A stretch of DNA of 47,024 bases from an uncultured Eubacteriales bacterium (GTDB lineage Bacteria > Bacillota > Clostridia > Oscillospirales > Oscillospiraceae), in contig URHT01000011.1 in assembly GCA_900547745.1 (NCBI GenBank), positions 1-47,024 of the forward strand. Reading direction: 5' to 3'. The position numbers were made by a program, and so were the translations under genes. Each line of letters starts with the position of its first letter. Within the stretch, counting starts at the first letter, position 1. A model generated the notes under the pieces. The model did no database searches. It was not told where the DNA came from and saw only the letters and a list, made by a program, of their open reading frames with translations. Positions 1 to 7,451 of the stretch are shown here, piece by piece.

Positions 1-19
1 CCCCCGGCTTCGCCGGGGG
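1..19. terminator. GC-rich hairpin after ftsH
   Basis: An 8 bp perfect stem (1-8 with 12-19) closes a 3-base loop. It lies just past the ftsH stop codon at 27-29. On the plus strand it is followed by a T-rich run at 20-40; on the minus strand, where it would serve ftsH, the downstream tract lies outside the window. It is probably an intrinsic terminator, possibly acting in both directions. Confidence 0.6.
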
Positions 20-26
20 ATATTTA

Positions 27-2162
27 TTATTCTTTATTTTCCTCCTCCGGCTCCTCGGGCTTCTCCTCCACCGGTTTGTCCTCCGGCTGGTCGAAGTCCG
101 GCATGGGCACCGGCTCGGACACGATATTGATGTGCTTGGCGGGGGCCTCGATGGTCTCCGGCACACTGGGGCGGAACAGCTTCTGATCCGGCTCCCTCGT
201 GGCGCCGTAGTTGTCCACCGTCTCGGGGTCGCGGCCCTCGATGATGGCCATCATCTCCTGTCCGGTGATGGTCTCCTTCTTCAGCAGGTACGCGGCGATC
301 TTGTCCAGCAGCTCCCGGTTGTCCCGCAGGATCTGCTTGGCCTCCTCGTGGCACTGGCGGATGATCTTGATAGTCTCCCGGTCAGCGGCGGCATACGTCT
401 CCTGCGCGCAGGTCATGGAGTAGCCGCCGTCCAGATACTGGCTCTGGATGGTCCCCAGCGCCATCATATCGAACTCGTCGCACATGCCGAACCGCGCCAC
501 CAGATTCCGGGCCATCTCCGTGGCCCGCTCGATGTCGTTGGCCGCGCCGGAGGTCATGGTATCACACACGATCTCTTCGCTGGAGCGCCCCGCCAGCAGG
601 GTGCGGATCTCCGTCAGAATGTCCTCTCTGGACATGAGGAACTTCTCCTCCTCCGGCAGGTGCAGCGTGTAGCCCAGCGCGCCCTGGGTATGGGGGACGA
701 TGGTGATCTTGCTCACCGGCTGGGCGTTCTTCTGCTTGGCCGCCACCAGCGCGTGACCCACCTCGTGGTAGGCGATGATGCGCTTCTCCTCCTCGGTGAT
801 GACGGTGCCCTTCTTCTCCGAACCGGCGATGACCAGCTCAAAGGACACCAGCAGGTCGTTCTGATTCACGGCCTTGCGGCCCTTGCGGACGGCCCGCAGC
901 GCCGCCTCGTTCACCAGATTGGCAAGGTCCGCGCCCACACAGCCGGCGGTGGCCTGCGCGATCTTGTTCAGATCCACGTCCTCCGCCAGACGGATGTTGC
1001 GGGTGTGTACCTGCAGCGTAGCCAGACGGCCCGCCAGATTGGGCCGGTCGACGGTGATGCGCCGGTCGAAGCGGCCGGGGCGCAGCAGCGCCTTGTCCAG
1101 CACCTCCGGGCGGTTGGTGGCGCCCAGTACGATGACGCCCTTGCTGGGGTCGAAGCCGTCCAGCTCCGCCAGCAGCTGGTTCAGGGTCTGCTCCCGCTCG
1201 TCGTTGCCGCCGAACTTGCTGGCGTCGCGGGACTTGCCGATGGTGTCGATCTCGTCGATGAAGATGATGCACGGAGCCACCTTGGCGGCCTCCTTGAACA
1301 GGTCGCGGACACGGCTGGCGCCCACGCCCACAAACATCTCCACGAAGTCGGAGCCGGAGATGGAGAAGAACGGCACCCCGGCCTCACCGGCCACGGCCTT
1401 GGCCAGCAGGGTCTTGCCGGTACCGGGGGAGCCCACCAGCAGCGCACCCTTGGGCAGCTTGGCGCCGATGGCGGTGTACTTGCCGGGATTGTGGAGGAAG
1501 TCGATGATCTCCTCCAGCGACTCCTTGGCCTCGTCCTGTCCGGCCACGTCCTTGAACGTGACGCCGGTGGATTTTTCCATGTAGACCTTGGCGTTGGACT
1601 TGCCCACGCTGCCGATGCCGCCGAAGCCGCCGCCCCCGTTCTTGGCCAGCATGCGGAACACCAGCATGAGCAGACCCACCATGATGATGGTCGGCAGAAT
1701 ATACTGCATCATGAACACCAGCACCGGGTTCATCTGCGTCTCGTAGGCGCTGGTGTACGCCACGTTGTGCTCCCTCAGCAGCGCCACCAGTGTGGTATCG
1801 CTGACGTTTTTCAGATAGGCCGCGTACAGCGTCAGCTGGGAGTCCTTGGACTGGGTGTAGGACTTGGGGGGCGTGGTGCTGTTCTCGTCCTGCTCCTCGG
1901 TGTAGGTGTAGCCCTCCACCGGTGTGACATAGATGGCGTCGTCCTTGAACTGCACCTCCGCCGCCTTGCCGCTTTCGATAAGTGCCACCATCTCGCTGTA
2001 CTTGATCTCGTGGCTGGTGGCCTTGCTGGCGGCATTGCGGTTGTAGGCGCTGAAGTAGTTGAACGCCACCGTCAGCACCAGCGCCCACGCCACCAGCGTC
2101 AGGATGCCCCGCAGATTATTGCGGCCCTTGCCGTTTTTGTTGTTTTGATCGTTGTTGGCCAT
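27..2162 (-). CDS. ftsH: ATP-dependent zinc metalloprotease FtsH (paralogue 1)
   Basis: Membrane-anchored AAA+ protease that degrades misfolded or regulatory membrane and cytosolic proteins. The 711-residue product has TM1 at about 20-40, an extracytoplasmic domain, TM2 at about 150-171, a Walker A GSPGTGKT at 244-251, Walker B FIDEID at 301-306, the second region of homology with RPGRFDRR near 361-368, the zinc motif HEVGH at 466-470 and the third metal ligand Asp543. An acidic Pro/Glu tail of about 40 residues ends the protein. The ATG at 2162 is chosen because GGAGG lies six bases upstream; a 20-residue longer frame has no such site and would start inside the promoter. The gene stands alone and diverges from rlmB. 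A second ftsH lies at 25243-27087. The Walker A variant (S for P) and HEVGH (V for A) keep all catalytic residues. Confidence 0.97.
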   Translation of the reverse strand: MANNDQNNKNGKGRNNLRGILTLVAWALVLTVAFNYFSAYNRNAASKATSHEIKYSEMVALIESGKAAEVQFKDDAIYVTPVEGYTYTEEQDENSTTPPKSYTQSKDSQLTLYAAYLKNVSDTTLVALLREHNVAYTSAYETQMNPVLVFMMQYILPTIIMVGLLMLVFRMLAKNGGGGFGGIGSVGKSNAKVYMEKSTGVTFKDVAGQDEAKESLEEIIDFLHNPGKYTAIGAKLPKGALLVGSPGTGKTLLAKAVAGEAGVPFFSISGSDFVEMFVGVGASRVRDLFKEAAKVAPCIIFIDEIDTIGKSRDASKFGGNDEREQTLNQLLAELDGFDPSKGVIVLGATNRPEVLDKALLRPGRFDRRITVDRPNLAGRLATLQVHTRNIRLAEDVDLNKIAQATAGCVGADLANLVNEAALRAVRKGRKAVNQNDLLVSFELVIAGSEKKGTVITEEEKRIIAYHEVGHALVAAKQKNAQPVSKITIVPHTQGALGYTLHLPEEEKFLMSREDILTEIRTLLAGRSSEEIVCDTMTSGAANDIERATEMARNLVARFGMCDEFDMMALGTIQSQYLDGGYSMTCAQETYAAADRETIKIIRQCHEEAKQILRDNRELLDKIAAYLLKKETITGQEMMAIIEGRDPETVDNYGATREPDQKLFRPSVPETIEAPAKHINIVSEPVPMPDFDQPEDKPVEEKPEEPEEENKE

Positions 2163-2186
2163 GCGTATCCTCCGTAAAAACCACTG

Positions 2187-2241
2187 TGTGGTATACTTCT
2201 GCAGTATCGCACAGTATACCACATTTGCCCTGCCGTCACAA
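2187..2241 (-). promoter_or_regulatory. ftsH promoter with overlapping inverted repeat
   Basis: Reading on the minus strand, -35 TTGTGA (2241-2236), a 17-base spacer and -10 TATACT (2218-2213) form a good sigma-A promoter. An inverted repeat with 11 bp arms TGTGGTATACT / AGTATACCACA (2187-2197 and 2213-2223, 15-base gap) includes the whole -10 box in one arm. The second arm falls downstream of the transcription start. It may be an operator or simply a hairpin at the transcript's 5' end. Confidence 0.75.
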
Positions 2242-2305
2242 GCGGCACGTTGTCGGAATTTCTGTAAAATTTCTATGAATGCTTCTTTCTATCGGGGAAA
2301 TAGTG

Positions 2306-2314
2306 TGTTATACT
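2306..2314 (+). promoter_or_regulatory. rlmB extended -10 promoter
   Basis: TGTTATACT at 2306-2314 is an extended -10 element; no strong -35 is seen 17 bases upstream. It would start transcription near 2321, about 27 bases before the rlmB ATG, and is the only good candidate in the plus direction between ftsH and rlmB. Confidence 0.55.
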
Positions 2315-2347
2315 GGTCGGTATATAAAGAAGAACGAGGTCATTCCC

Positions 2348-3127
2348 ATGAAAGATACAAAGGATACCCAGCGCCGCCCCCTGCCCGACGCGGAGGCTGA
2401 CGGCATCATCGAGGGCCGCAACGCGGTGATCGAGGCCCTGCGCGTGGGCACCGCCATCGATAAGATCTATCTGGCCAAGGGTGAGACGGACAAAACGCTG
2501 GGCCACATCGCCTCCAGAGCCCGGGACGCAGGCATCGTGGTGGTGGAGGCCGACCGCCGGAAGCTGGACGGCATGTCCCGCACCCACGCCCATCAGGGCG
2601 TCATCGCACTGGCCGCCGTCCGGGAGTACGCTACGGTGGAGAGCATTCTCGCCGCCGCCGCGGAGAAGGGCGAGCCGCCCCTGCTGGTGGTGTGCGACGA
2701 GATCTCCGATCCCCACAATCTGGGGGCCATCCTCCGCACCGCCGAGTGCGCCGGAGCCCACGGCGTCATCATCCCCAAGCGCCGCTCCGCCGGTCTGACC
2801 GCCGTGGTGGCCAAGACCTCCGCCGGTGCGGTGAGCTACATTCCCGTGGCCCGCGTGGCCAACATCCCCTCCCTGCTGAAGGATCTGAAAAAGCAGGGCG
2901 TCTGGGTGTTCGGCACCGCCGCCGGCGGTGCCACCGACCTGTACGGCGCGGATCTGAAGGGCCCCGCCGCCATCGTCATCGGCTCCGAGGGCAGCGGTAT
3001 GACCCGCCTCGCCGCGGAGAACTGTGATTTTCTGGTCAGCATCCCCATGAAGGGCCGCATCTCCTCCCTGAACGCCTCCGCCGCCGCAGCCATCCTGCTG
3101 TACGAGGCGGTGCGCCAGCGGAGATGA
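2348..3127 (+). CDS. rlmB: 23S rRNA 2'-O-ribose methyltransferase, RlmB/SpoU family
   Basis: SAM-dependent SPOUT-class enzyme, most like RlmB, which methylates the ribose of a guanosine in 23S rRNA (G2251 in E. coli). The 259-residue product has the N-terminal substrate-binding domain starting EGRNAVIEAL and the three SpoU motifs: DPHNLGAILRT, IVIGSEGSGM and IPMKGRISSLNASAA, which form the knotted SAM site. The ATG at 2348 follows GAGGT seven bases upstream; a longer in-frame reading from 2279 overlaps the promoter and is rejected. The next gene begins 34 bases downstream on the same strand, so the two may be co-transcribed. The exact target nucleotide cannot be read from sequence; a tRNA target (TrmH) is less likely. 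Confidence 0.92.
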   Translation: MKDTKDTQRRPLPDAEADGIIEGRNAVIEALRVGTAIDKIYLAKGETDKTLGHIASRARDAGIVVVEADRRKLDGMSRTHAHQGVIALAAVREYATVESILAAAAEKGEPPLLVVCDEISDPHNLGAILRTAECAGAHGVIIPKRRSAGLTAVVAKTSAGAVSYIPVARVANIPSLLKDLKKQGVWVFGTAAGGATDLYGADLKGPAAIVIGSEGSGMTRLAAENCDFLVSIPMKGRISSLNASAAAAILLYEAVRQRR

Positions 3128-3161
3128 ACGGCGCTTCCCGTCTATCTAGATTTGAGGTAAC

Positions 3162-5246
3162 ATGAGCAGGCGCAGCCATCCATCGTCCTATACGCCCGTC
3201 CCCGACGACGAGTTTTCTCTGGAGTCCATCCTTGCCGAGTACGGCCGGGGTGGGCGTCAGCCTGCCCCGGAGCCGGAGCCCGTGCCCGCCCCGGCGCCCG
3301 TTCCCGTCCCGGAGCATGTCCCGGAGCCTGAACCCACGCCGGAGCCCGAACCGGCTCCCGCGCCTGTACCCGAGCCCGCACCCCTCTCCGACACGCCGGA
3401 TCGTGTCAGCCTGAAGGACGTGATGAGCCAGACGGTGGACGCCGTGCTGGAGGACGAGGAGGACGGCGTTATCGACGATCCCGTGCCGCTGGGCCAGCGG
3501 CTCTCCGACCTGCTGCACCGCTTCACAGACCGCCGCAGCGGCCATCCGCCCCGTGGCCTGTCCCGGGAGACGGAGCAGCTGTTCGACGACCCGGAGGAGG
3601 AGCCGGAGCCGGAGGAGCCGGAGGAACCGGAGCCCCGGATGGACGATGCCCTCCGGGCGGAGAAGCGCCTCTGCAACCGGCTGCGGCGCGGTCTGGTATT
3701 CGGCGCGTTCCCGGCGCTGGGCCTGCTGGTGGCCGCCGTGCTGCAGGAGCTGGAGGTGCTGCCGCCCGCGTGGCTGGACGCCGCGTTCCTGCGCTGCGTA
3801 GTGCTGGGCGGCGGTCTGCTGCTGACGGCGCTGCTGTGCCTGCCGGTGTGGCAGACGGCCCTCCGCCTGCTGCGTGACGGCCGGGTGGGCTGCGAGCTGT
3901 GCGCCGGTGTGACGGTGCTGGCCGACCTGCTGTGCTGCGTCAGCGGCGCCGTGACCGGCAGCACCCTGTCCACCCCCTATGCCGCCGCCGGGGCGCTGCT
4001 GCTCCTCAGCTGCCAGCTGGGCCTGTACCTGACGGCGGAGACGCGCCGCATCGCCTTCCATCTGGCGGATGTCAACGGCGTACCGCCCTATGTGGTGTCC
4101 GTTCTGCCCGCCGGTATCTGCAAGCAGCGGGGTGTGCTGGACGGCTTCTACCGTATGACCATGCGCCCCGATCCCGCCCGCCAGTGGCAGAACTATGTGC
4201 TGCCGCTGCTGCTGAGCGCGGCGGTGGTGCTGTCCGGCGTGGTGTGCTTCACCGCCCGGCCCATGGACGAATTTCCCTGGGTGCTGGCGACCCTCACCGG
4301 CGCCGGCGTCCAGCTGTCCCTGCCCCTGACGGGCACGCTCCCGCTGTACTATCTGACCCGGCGGCTGGAGCGCAGCGGCGCTGCCGCCGCAGGCTACGCC
4401 GGTGCACGGGCCGTGGCCCGCTCCGGCCGCATGGTGCTGACGGACGACGACCTGTTCCCCGCCGGTACCGTGACCCTCAACGGCTACAAGGTCTACGGCG
4501 AGGAGCGTGTGCGGGCCGTGTCCTATGCCGCCTCGGTGGCCAAGGCCGCCGGCAGCAGCCTTGCACCCCTGCTGGATCGCCAGCTGACGGCGGAGGGCGG
4601 CTACCCCATGCGGGTGGACGAGCTGCGCTACTGCGAGGAGGGCGGCGTGGAGGCCGCCATCCGGGGCGAGACGGTGCTGATGGGCAGCGCCTACTTTATG
4701 AAGAAGCGCCGCGTGCCCCTGCCCCGCGACCTGAAGCTGCAGACCGGCCTGTTTCTGGCGGTGGACGGCGTGCTGACGGCGGTGTTCGCCGTGAAGTACC
4801 AGCCCTCCCGCAACGCGGAGTGGGCGCTGCGGGCCATGCGCCGCAGCCATATCACGCCGGTGCTGGCCGTCCGCAGCAGCAACGTGACCCCCGGCCTGAT
4901 CAAGCGGAAATTCGGCGTGGACGCCAAGGTGGTCTACCCCGATGTGTCCACCCGTCTGGCGCTGGCCCAGCTGGCCGCCCAGCAGGGTGAGGCGCCCAAC
5001 GTCATCGTCTGCCGGGAGGGGCTCCTCCCGCTGGCGGAGTCGGTGGTGGGGAGCCGCCGCATGGTGCGGGCGGTCCGCACCGCCACGGTGCTCAGCTACA
5101 TCGGCGCGCTGTGCGGCGTGGCGCTGTCCTACTACCTGACCTCCGTGGGCAATTTCGCGGTGCTGACGCCGCTGTCCATGGTGGTGTTCCTGCTGCTTTG
5201 GCTGCTGCCCACGCTGCTCATCGCCGGACTTGTCCGCCACTTCTGA
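3162..5246 (+). CDS. Degenerate P-type ATPase-like membrane protein
   Basis: No standard name recognised. The 694-residue protein begins with a disordered, acidic region: alternating Pro/Glu/Ala/Val at about 34-75 and a second Glu/Pro run at 142-160. Membrane segments follow at about 178-195, 210-230, 245-262, 272-292, 345-363 and 372-396, and a final pair at about 643-660 and 667-690. The middle (about 420-640) follows the order of a heavy-metal P-type ATPase: an A-S-x3-AGSSLA stretch, a GVEAAIRGETVLMGS segment like the nucleotide-binding domain, and VDGVLTAVFAVK like the post-N-domain strand. However the phosphorylation motif DKTGT reads TDDDLFPAGT (427-436), TGDN reads VRSSN (570-574), GDGxND is absent and no CPC metal motif is present. 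It is therefore probably a pseudo-ATPase. The ATG has GAGGT just upstream; rlmB precedes it by 34 bases. Confidence 0.75.
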   Translation: MSRRSHPSSYTPVPDDEFSLESILAEYGRGGRQPAPEPEPVPAPAPVPVPEHVPEPEPTPEPEPAPAPVPEPAPLSDTPDRVSLKDVMSQTVDAVLEDEEDGVIDDPVPLGQRLSDLLHRFTDRRSGHPPRGLSRETEQLFDDPEEEPEPEEPEEPEPRMDDALRAEKRLCNRLRRGLVFGAFPALGLLVAAVLQELEVLPPAWLDAAFLRCVVLGGGLLLTALLCLPVWQTALRLLRDGRVGCELCAGVTVLADLLCCVSGAVTGSTLSTPYAAAGALLLLSCQLGLYLTAETRRIAFHLADVNGVPPYVVSVLPAGICKQRGVLDGFYRMTMRPDPARQWQNYVLPLLLSAAVVLSGVVCFTARPMDEFPWVLATLTGAGVQLSLPLTGTLPLYYLTRRLERSGAAAAGYAGARAVARSGRMVLTDDDLFPAGTVTLNGYKVYGEERVRAVSYAASVAKAAGSSLAPLLDRQLTAEGGYPMRVDELRYCEEGGVEAAIRGETVLMGSAYFMKKRRVPLPRDLKLQTGLFLAVDGVLTAVFAVKYQPSRNAEWALRAMRRSHITPVLAVRSSNVTPGLIKRKFGVDAKVVYPDVSTRLALAQLAAQQGEAPNVIVCREGLLPLAESVVGSRRMVRAVRTATVLSYIGALCGVALSYYLTSVGNFAVLTPLSMVVFLLLWLLPTLLIAGLVRHF

Positions 5247-5253
5247 TGCGAAA
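5202..5253 (+). repeat. 52 bp direct repeat, copy 1 (3' end of the ATPase-like gene)
   Basis: Positions 5202-5253 match 6063-6114 at 50 of 52 bases (mismatches at 5214/6075 and 5248/6109). Copy 1 encodes the last 14 residues and stop codon of the preceding gene. The two copies flank 809 bp of lower-GC DNA. Confidence 0.95.
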
Positions 5254-5268
5254 TCGTAAGGGTGCCCA

Positions 5269-5297
5269 TTGATATGCGCATAACGATATGTTAGATT
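5269..5297 (+). promoter_or_regulatory. Candidate promoter of the inserted gene pair
   Basis: TTGATA (5269-5274), a 17-base spacer and TAGATT (5292-5297) make a plausible sigma-A promoter upstream of the gene at 5346. The -10 is imperfect, so support is moderate. Confidence 0.4.
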
Positions 5298-5345
5298 ATA
5301 AGTTGTCGGTCTATTGCGATCTTCCAATGAGGGAGGGTATATCTT

Positions 5346-5786
5346 ATGAGCGATTTTATGCTAGCCTTACCCGGCATCATTTTTTGGATCGTGGTCATTT
5401 TTGTGATCAAATCCGCAAAGAGTAAAACCGGGCCTAAAAATAATGCAGAAAGGGAACTTGTGCACGATGTCATCTCGACTATAGAACGATTTGCTCCCGA
5501 TTTCGATGGGGCTACGGTCAGCATATCCTCAGAGGGTTCTGTTGGTGGCATTAAATTTGCTTCTCTGAGCGGGCAGAACTTTTCTTATGATTACGCTACT
5601 CATGGATACTTTGTCAGCGACCACATGGCAAGACTGCTTGCCGCTGAAATTGCCAAGCGATTCGGCGGTGAATCTTGTCAAGTCAGTCGATACGATTTGA
5701 CGGTGGCCTATCGAGTTATAGGCCCGCGTCAGCTTGCTGCTGAGCGAGAGAAAAAGCGCCGTGAGGACAGTCTGAAGCATCTTTAA
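5346..5786 (+). CDS. Small membrane-anchored protein of unknown function
   Basis: Not recognised. The 146-residue product has one N-terminal hydrophobic segment at about 5-22 followed by a lysine-rich stop-transfer stretch, which suggests a single-pass protein with a cytoplasmic soluble domain. The C-terminus is charged and basic. A good Shine-Dalgarno GGGAGGG lies about 8 bases before the ATG. Codon use and base composition are clearly more AT-rich than those of flanking genes, consistent with recent acquisition. It is the first of two genes inside the segment bounded by the 52 bp repeats and probably forms an operon with the next gene, which starts 11 bases after its stop. No catalytic motif is visible. 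Confidence 0.75.
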   Translation: MSDFMLALPGIIFWIVVIFVIKSAKSKTGPKNNAERELVHDVISTIERFAPDFDGATVSISSEGSVGGIKFASLSGQNFSYDYATHGYFVSDHMARLLAAEIAKRFGGESCQVSRYDLTVAYRVIGPRQLAAEREKKRREDSLKHL

Positions 5787-5797
5787 GGAGGGCGAAT

Positions 5798-6061
5798 ATG
5801 GAACTGATTCAAATTGATTCTGTAAAGAAAGTTTTCACCGACACTACATATGTTAGTCCGTACCACCCACTTCCAGACGTTCTTTTTGTGGATGCAGAAA
5901 CCGGCGTTGTCTATTTTAATGGCCAATATCCCCGCTACGACTCCAACGGCAGGATCATGGTCATCCCCAAGGATCGACTTCCGGACATCATTGCGCGGGC
6001 CAAAGCCCAAGCAGCCACTTTGGTAGCGGAATCACAAAGGAATCATAGCATTCAGGTATAA
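5798..6061 (+). CDS. Small soluble protein, possibly DUF6440-like
   Basis: An 87-residue product with no membrane segment. The core VDAETGVVYF resembles ADTQTGVQYF in the DUF6440-like protein at 14817-15017, and both continue with a short loop and another strand, so the two may share a fold; this is a by-eye match only. An AAGGAGGG Shine-Dalgarno site precedes the ATG by six bases. The stop codon abuts copy 2 of the 52 bp repeat. Like its partner, it is lower in GC than its surroundings. Function unknown; an immunity or accessory protein is possible but nothing here shows it. Confidence 0.7.
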   Translation: MELIQIDSVKKVFTDTTYVSPYHPLPDVLFVDAETGVVYFNGQYPRYDSNGRIMVIPKDRLPDIIARAKAQAATLVAESQRNHSIQV

Positions 6062-6062
6062 C

Positions 6063-6114
6063 CTGCTGCCCACGTTGCTCATCGCCGGACTTGTCCGCCA
6101 CTTCTGATACGAAA
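6063..6114 (+). repeat. 52 bp direct repeat, copy 2
   Basis: Second copy of 5202-5253. It holds an orphan coding tail (14 codons plus TGA, same frame logic as the ATPase-like gene) with no gene body attached. It is followed directly by the terminator that presumably once ended the ATPase-like gene. Confidence 0.95.
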
Positions 6115-6151
6115 AAAGACATCCAGCGCATCTGCGCGGGATGTCTTTTTT
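6112..6151. terminator. Bidirectional intrinsic terminator
   Basis: A 13 bp perfect stem (6112-6124 with 6139-6151) has A6 on its left flank and T6 on its right, so it ends both the plus-strand transcript and the minus-strand CarD-like gene whose stop is at 6159. An inner GCGC pair extends the stem. Confidence 0.9.
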
Positions 6152-6158
6152 TCACTTT

Positions 6159-6698
6159 TCACATCTCTGCCGGCACAGGCTCCGGCAGCTTCTCCGGCCA
6201 GCCGGGCCAGCTCTGGCGGATCAGCGCCGCCACGTCGCCCCGCTCCGTGCCCAGCACGGCGGCCAGCTCGCCGTACAGCTGATCCTCGGCCCGCTTGAGA
6301 TAGCGCTCGTCTATCTGGCTGACCTTCTTGCCGTGGCGCAGGGCCCACGCCCTCTTGCGGCACACGCTGTGGATCATGGCCGCCAGCTCACCGCACTCGC
6401 ACCGCATCACCACCTGATGGTAGAAGTCCCGGGCGGCCCGGACGCCTGCCTGCTCCGGCTTGCAGGGCGGCAGCGACGGGATGGCCGCGATGAGGGCCAG
6501 CGCCGCCTCCCGGGTGATGACGGGACGCATCAGCACGCCGGTGTCCACCGGTGTCAGCACCATTCCGCTGCGGTACAGCGGGGTCAGATGATAATAGAGC
6601 CTGTCCCCATCGTCGTAGGACATGCCGGACGGGCCGATACGCTCCACCCGGCAGACGCCCTCGCCGCCGTACACCACCAGATCGCCTGCTGCAAACAT
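6159..6698 (-). CDS. CarD-like transcriptional regulator
   Basis: Member of the CarD/TRCF-interaction-domain family, which binds the RNA polymerase beta subunit and tunes promoter opening. The 179-residue product starts MFAAGDLVVYGGEGVCRV, the typical first strand pair of the RNAP-interaction domain, followed by a mostly helical C-terminal part as in CarD. The ATG at 6698 has GAGGAG nine bases upstream; a longer frame to 6806 runs into the promoter and is rejected. The gene is monocistronic, ends at the shared terminator, and diverges from the carbonic anhydrase gene. Two Cys-x-Cys-type spots (CEC, VCRK) appear in the C-terminal half, but no complete metal site is evident. Confidence 0.85.
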   Translation of the reverse strand: MFAAGDLVVYGGEGVCRVERIGPSGMSYDDGDRLYYHLTPLYRSGMVLTPVDTGVLMRPVITREAALALIAAIPSLPPCKPEQAGVRAARDFYHQVVMRCECGELAAMIHSVCRKRAWALRHGKKVSQIDERYLKRAEDQLYGELAAVLGTERGDVAALIRQSWPGWPEKLPEPVPAEM

Positions 6699-6786
6699 TC
6701 TGTCACGCTCCTCACACACAAAACACGCGGAAACACGCCGCCCGTCCGCTCTCTCCTTCGGACACGCGGCTTTTCTATCTGGTAGA

Positions 6787-6815
6787 ATTATACCACATTG
6801 TGTCAAAAAATGTAA
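6787..6815 (-). promoter_or_regulatory. Promoter of the CarD-like gene
   Basis: On the minus strand TTACAT (6815-6810), a 17-base spacer and a perfect TATAAT (6792-6787) preceded by TGG give an extended -10 promoter. The leader to the ATG at 6698 is about 80 bases. Confidence 0.65.
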
Positions 6816-6869
6816 GGGCGATTTTTAAGAAATTTCCTGAAAACCGGTGGATATCCGAAAAAAACGTGG

Positions 6870-6875
6870 TACAAT
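6870..6875 (+). promoter_or_regulatory. -10 box of the carbonic anhydrase gene
   Basis: TACAAT at 6870-6875, preceded by TGG, lies 31 bases before the ATG. The -35 region is weak, so this would rely on the extended -10. Confidence 0.45.
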
Positions 6876-6906
6876 AGGGGAAATTTTTCGAGAGGAGCAC
6901 CCTTTT

Positions 6907-7407
6907 ATGAAAACCCCCGACATCCATCCCTCCGCTTTTGTGGCCCCCGGCGCCGTCGTCCGGGGCGAGGTACATCTGGCCGAAAACAGCAGCGTGTTCT
7001 ACAACGCGGTGCTCCGGGGCGACCGCGCCCCCATTTCCATCGGCGAGGGTACCAACATACAGGATAACTGCGTGGTCCATGTGGAGTACGACCTGCCGGT
7101 AACGGTGGGCAAAAACGTCACCGTGGGCCACGGAGCCATCCTCCACGGCTGCACCATCGGCGACGAGACGCTGATCGGTATGGGCGCCATCGTCCTCAAC
7201 GGTGCGCAGATCGGCAAAAGCTGCCTCATCGGCGCCGGCGCGCTGGTGACGCAGAACGCCGTCATCCCTGACGGCTGCATGGCCGTTGGCTCCCCCGCCA
7301 GGGTGAAGCGCCCCCTGACGCCGGAGGAGATGGACAGCCTCCGCCAATCCGCCGCCGACTACCGGCAGGAGGCGCAGGCGTGCAAAGCGCTGGAGGAGAC
7401 CCTGTAA
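6907..7407 (+). CDS. Gamma-class carbonic anhydrase family protein (left-handed beta-helix)
   Basis: Trimeric hexapeptide-repeat protein of the gamma-carbonic anhydrase/YrdA-PaaY group; known members hydrate CO2 or bind related small ligands. The 166-residue product carries repeating hexapeptide signatures (for example IGEGTNIQDN, VTVGHGAILHGC, LIGAGALVTQ) and the three metal-binding histidines expected of the family at His58, His75 and His80. The ATG at 6907 follows GAGAGGAG; an earlier in-frame ATG at 6847 precedes the -10 box and is rejected. It converges with udp and the two share a terminator. Many YrdA-type proteins show no measured anhydrase activity, so the enzyme call is by family only. 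Confidence 0.88.
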   Translation: MKTPDIHPSAFVAPGAVVRGEVHLAENSSVFYNAVLRGDRAPISIGEGTNIQDNCVVHVEYDLPVTVGKNVTVGHGAILHGCTIGDETLIGMGAIVLNGAQIGKSCLIGAGALVTQNAVIPDGCMAVGSPARVKRPLTPEEMDSLRQSAADYRQEAQACKALEETL

Positions 7408-7451
7408 GCAAAAGGAAGGCCGTAGGCACGCCTGCGGCTTTCCTTTTGCTT
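7406..7451. terminator. Bidirectional terminator overlapping two stop codons
   Basis: A stem of about 21 bp (7406-7426 with 7431-7451, one G-T pair and one T-G pair) sits between the convergent carbonic anhydrase and udp genes. It contains the last bases of both stop codons, an economical arrangement, with A and T runs in its base for both directions. Confidence 0.85.

Noticed and set aside
3036..5327. A 763-codon minus-strand frame opposite the ATPase-like gene
   Set aside because: Gln/His/Arg-rich antisense shadow without domain similarity; the plus-strand gene has a proper start and membrane helices.
5202..6114. Target-site duplication of a transposon
   Set aside because: Fifty-two bases is far too long for a transposase-made duplication and there are no terminal inverted repeats or transposase; recombination or an att-like origin fits better.
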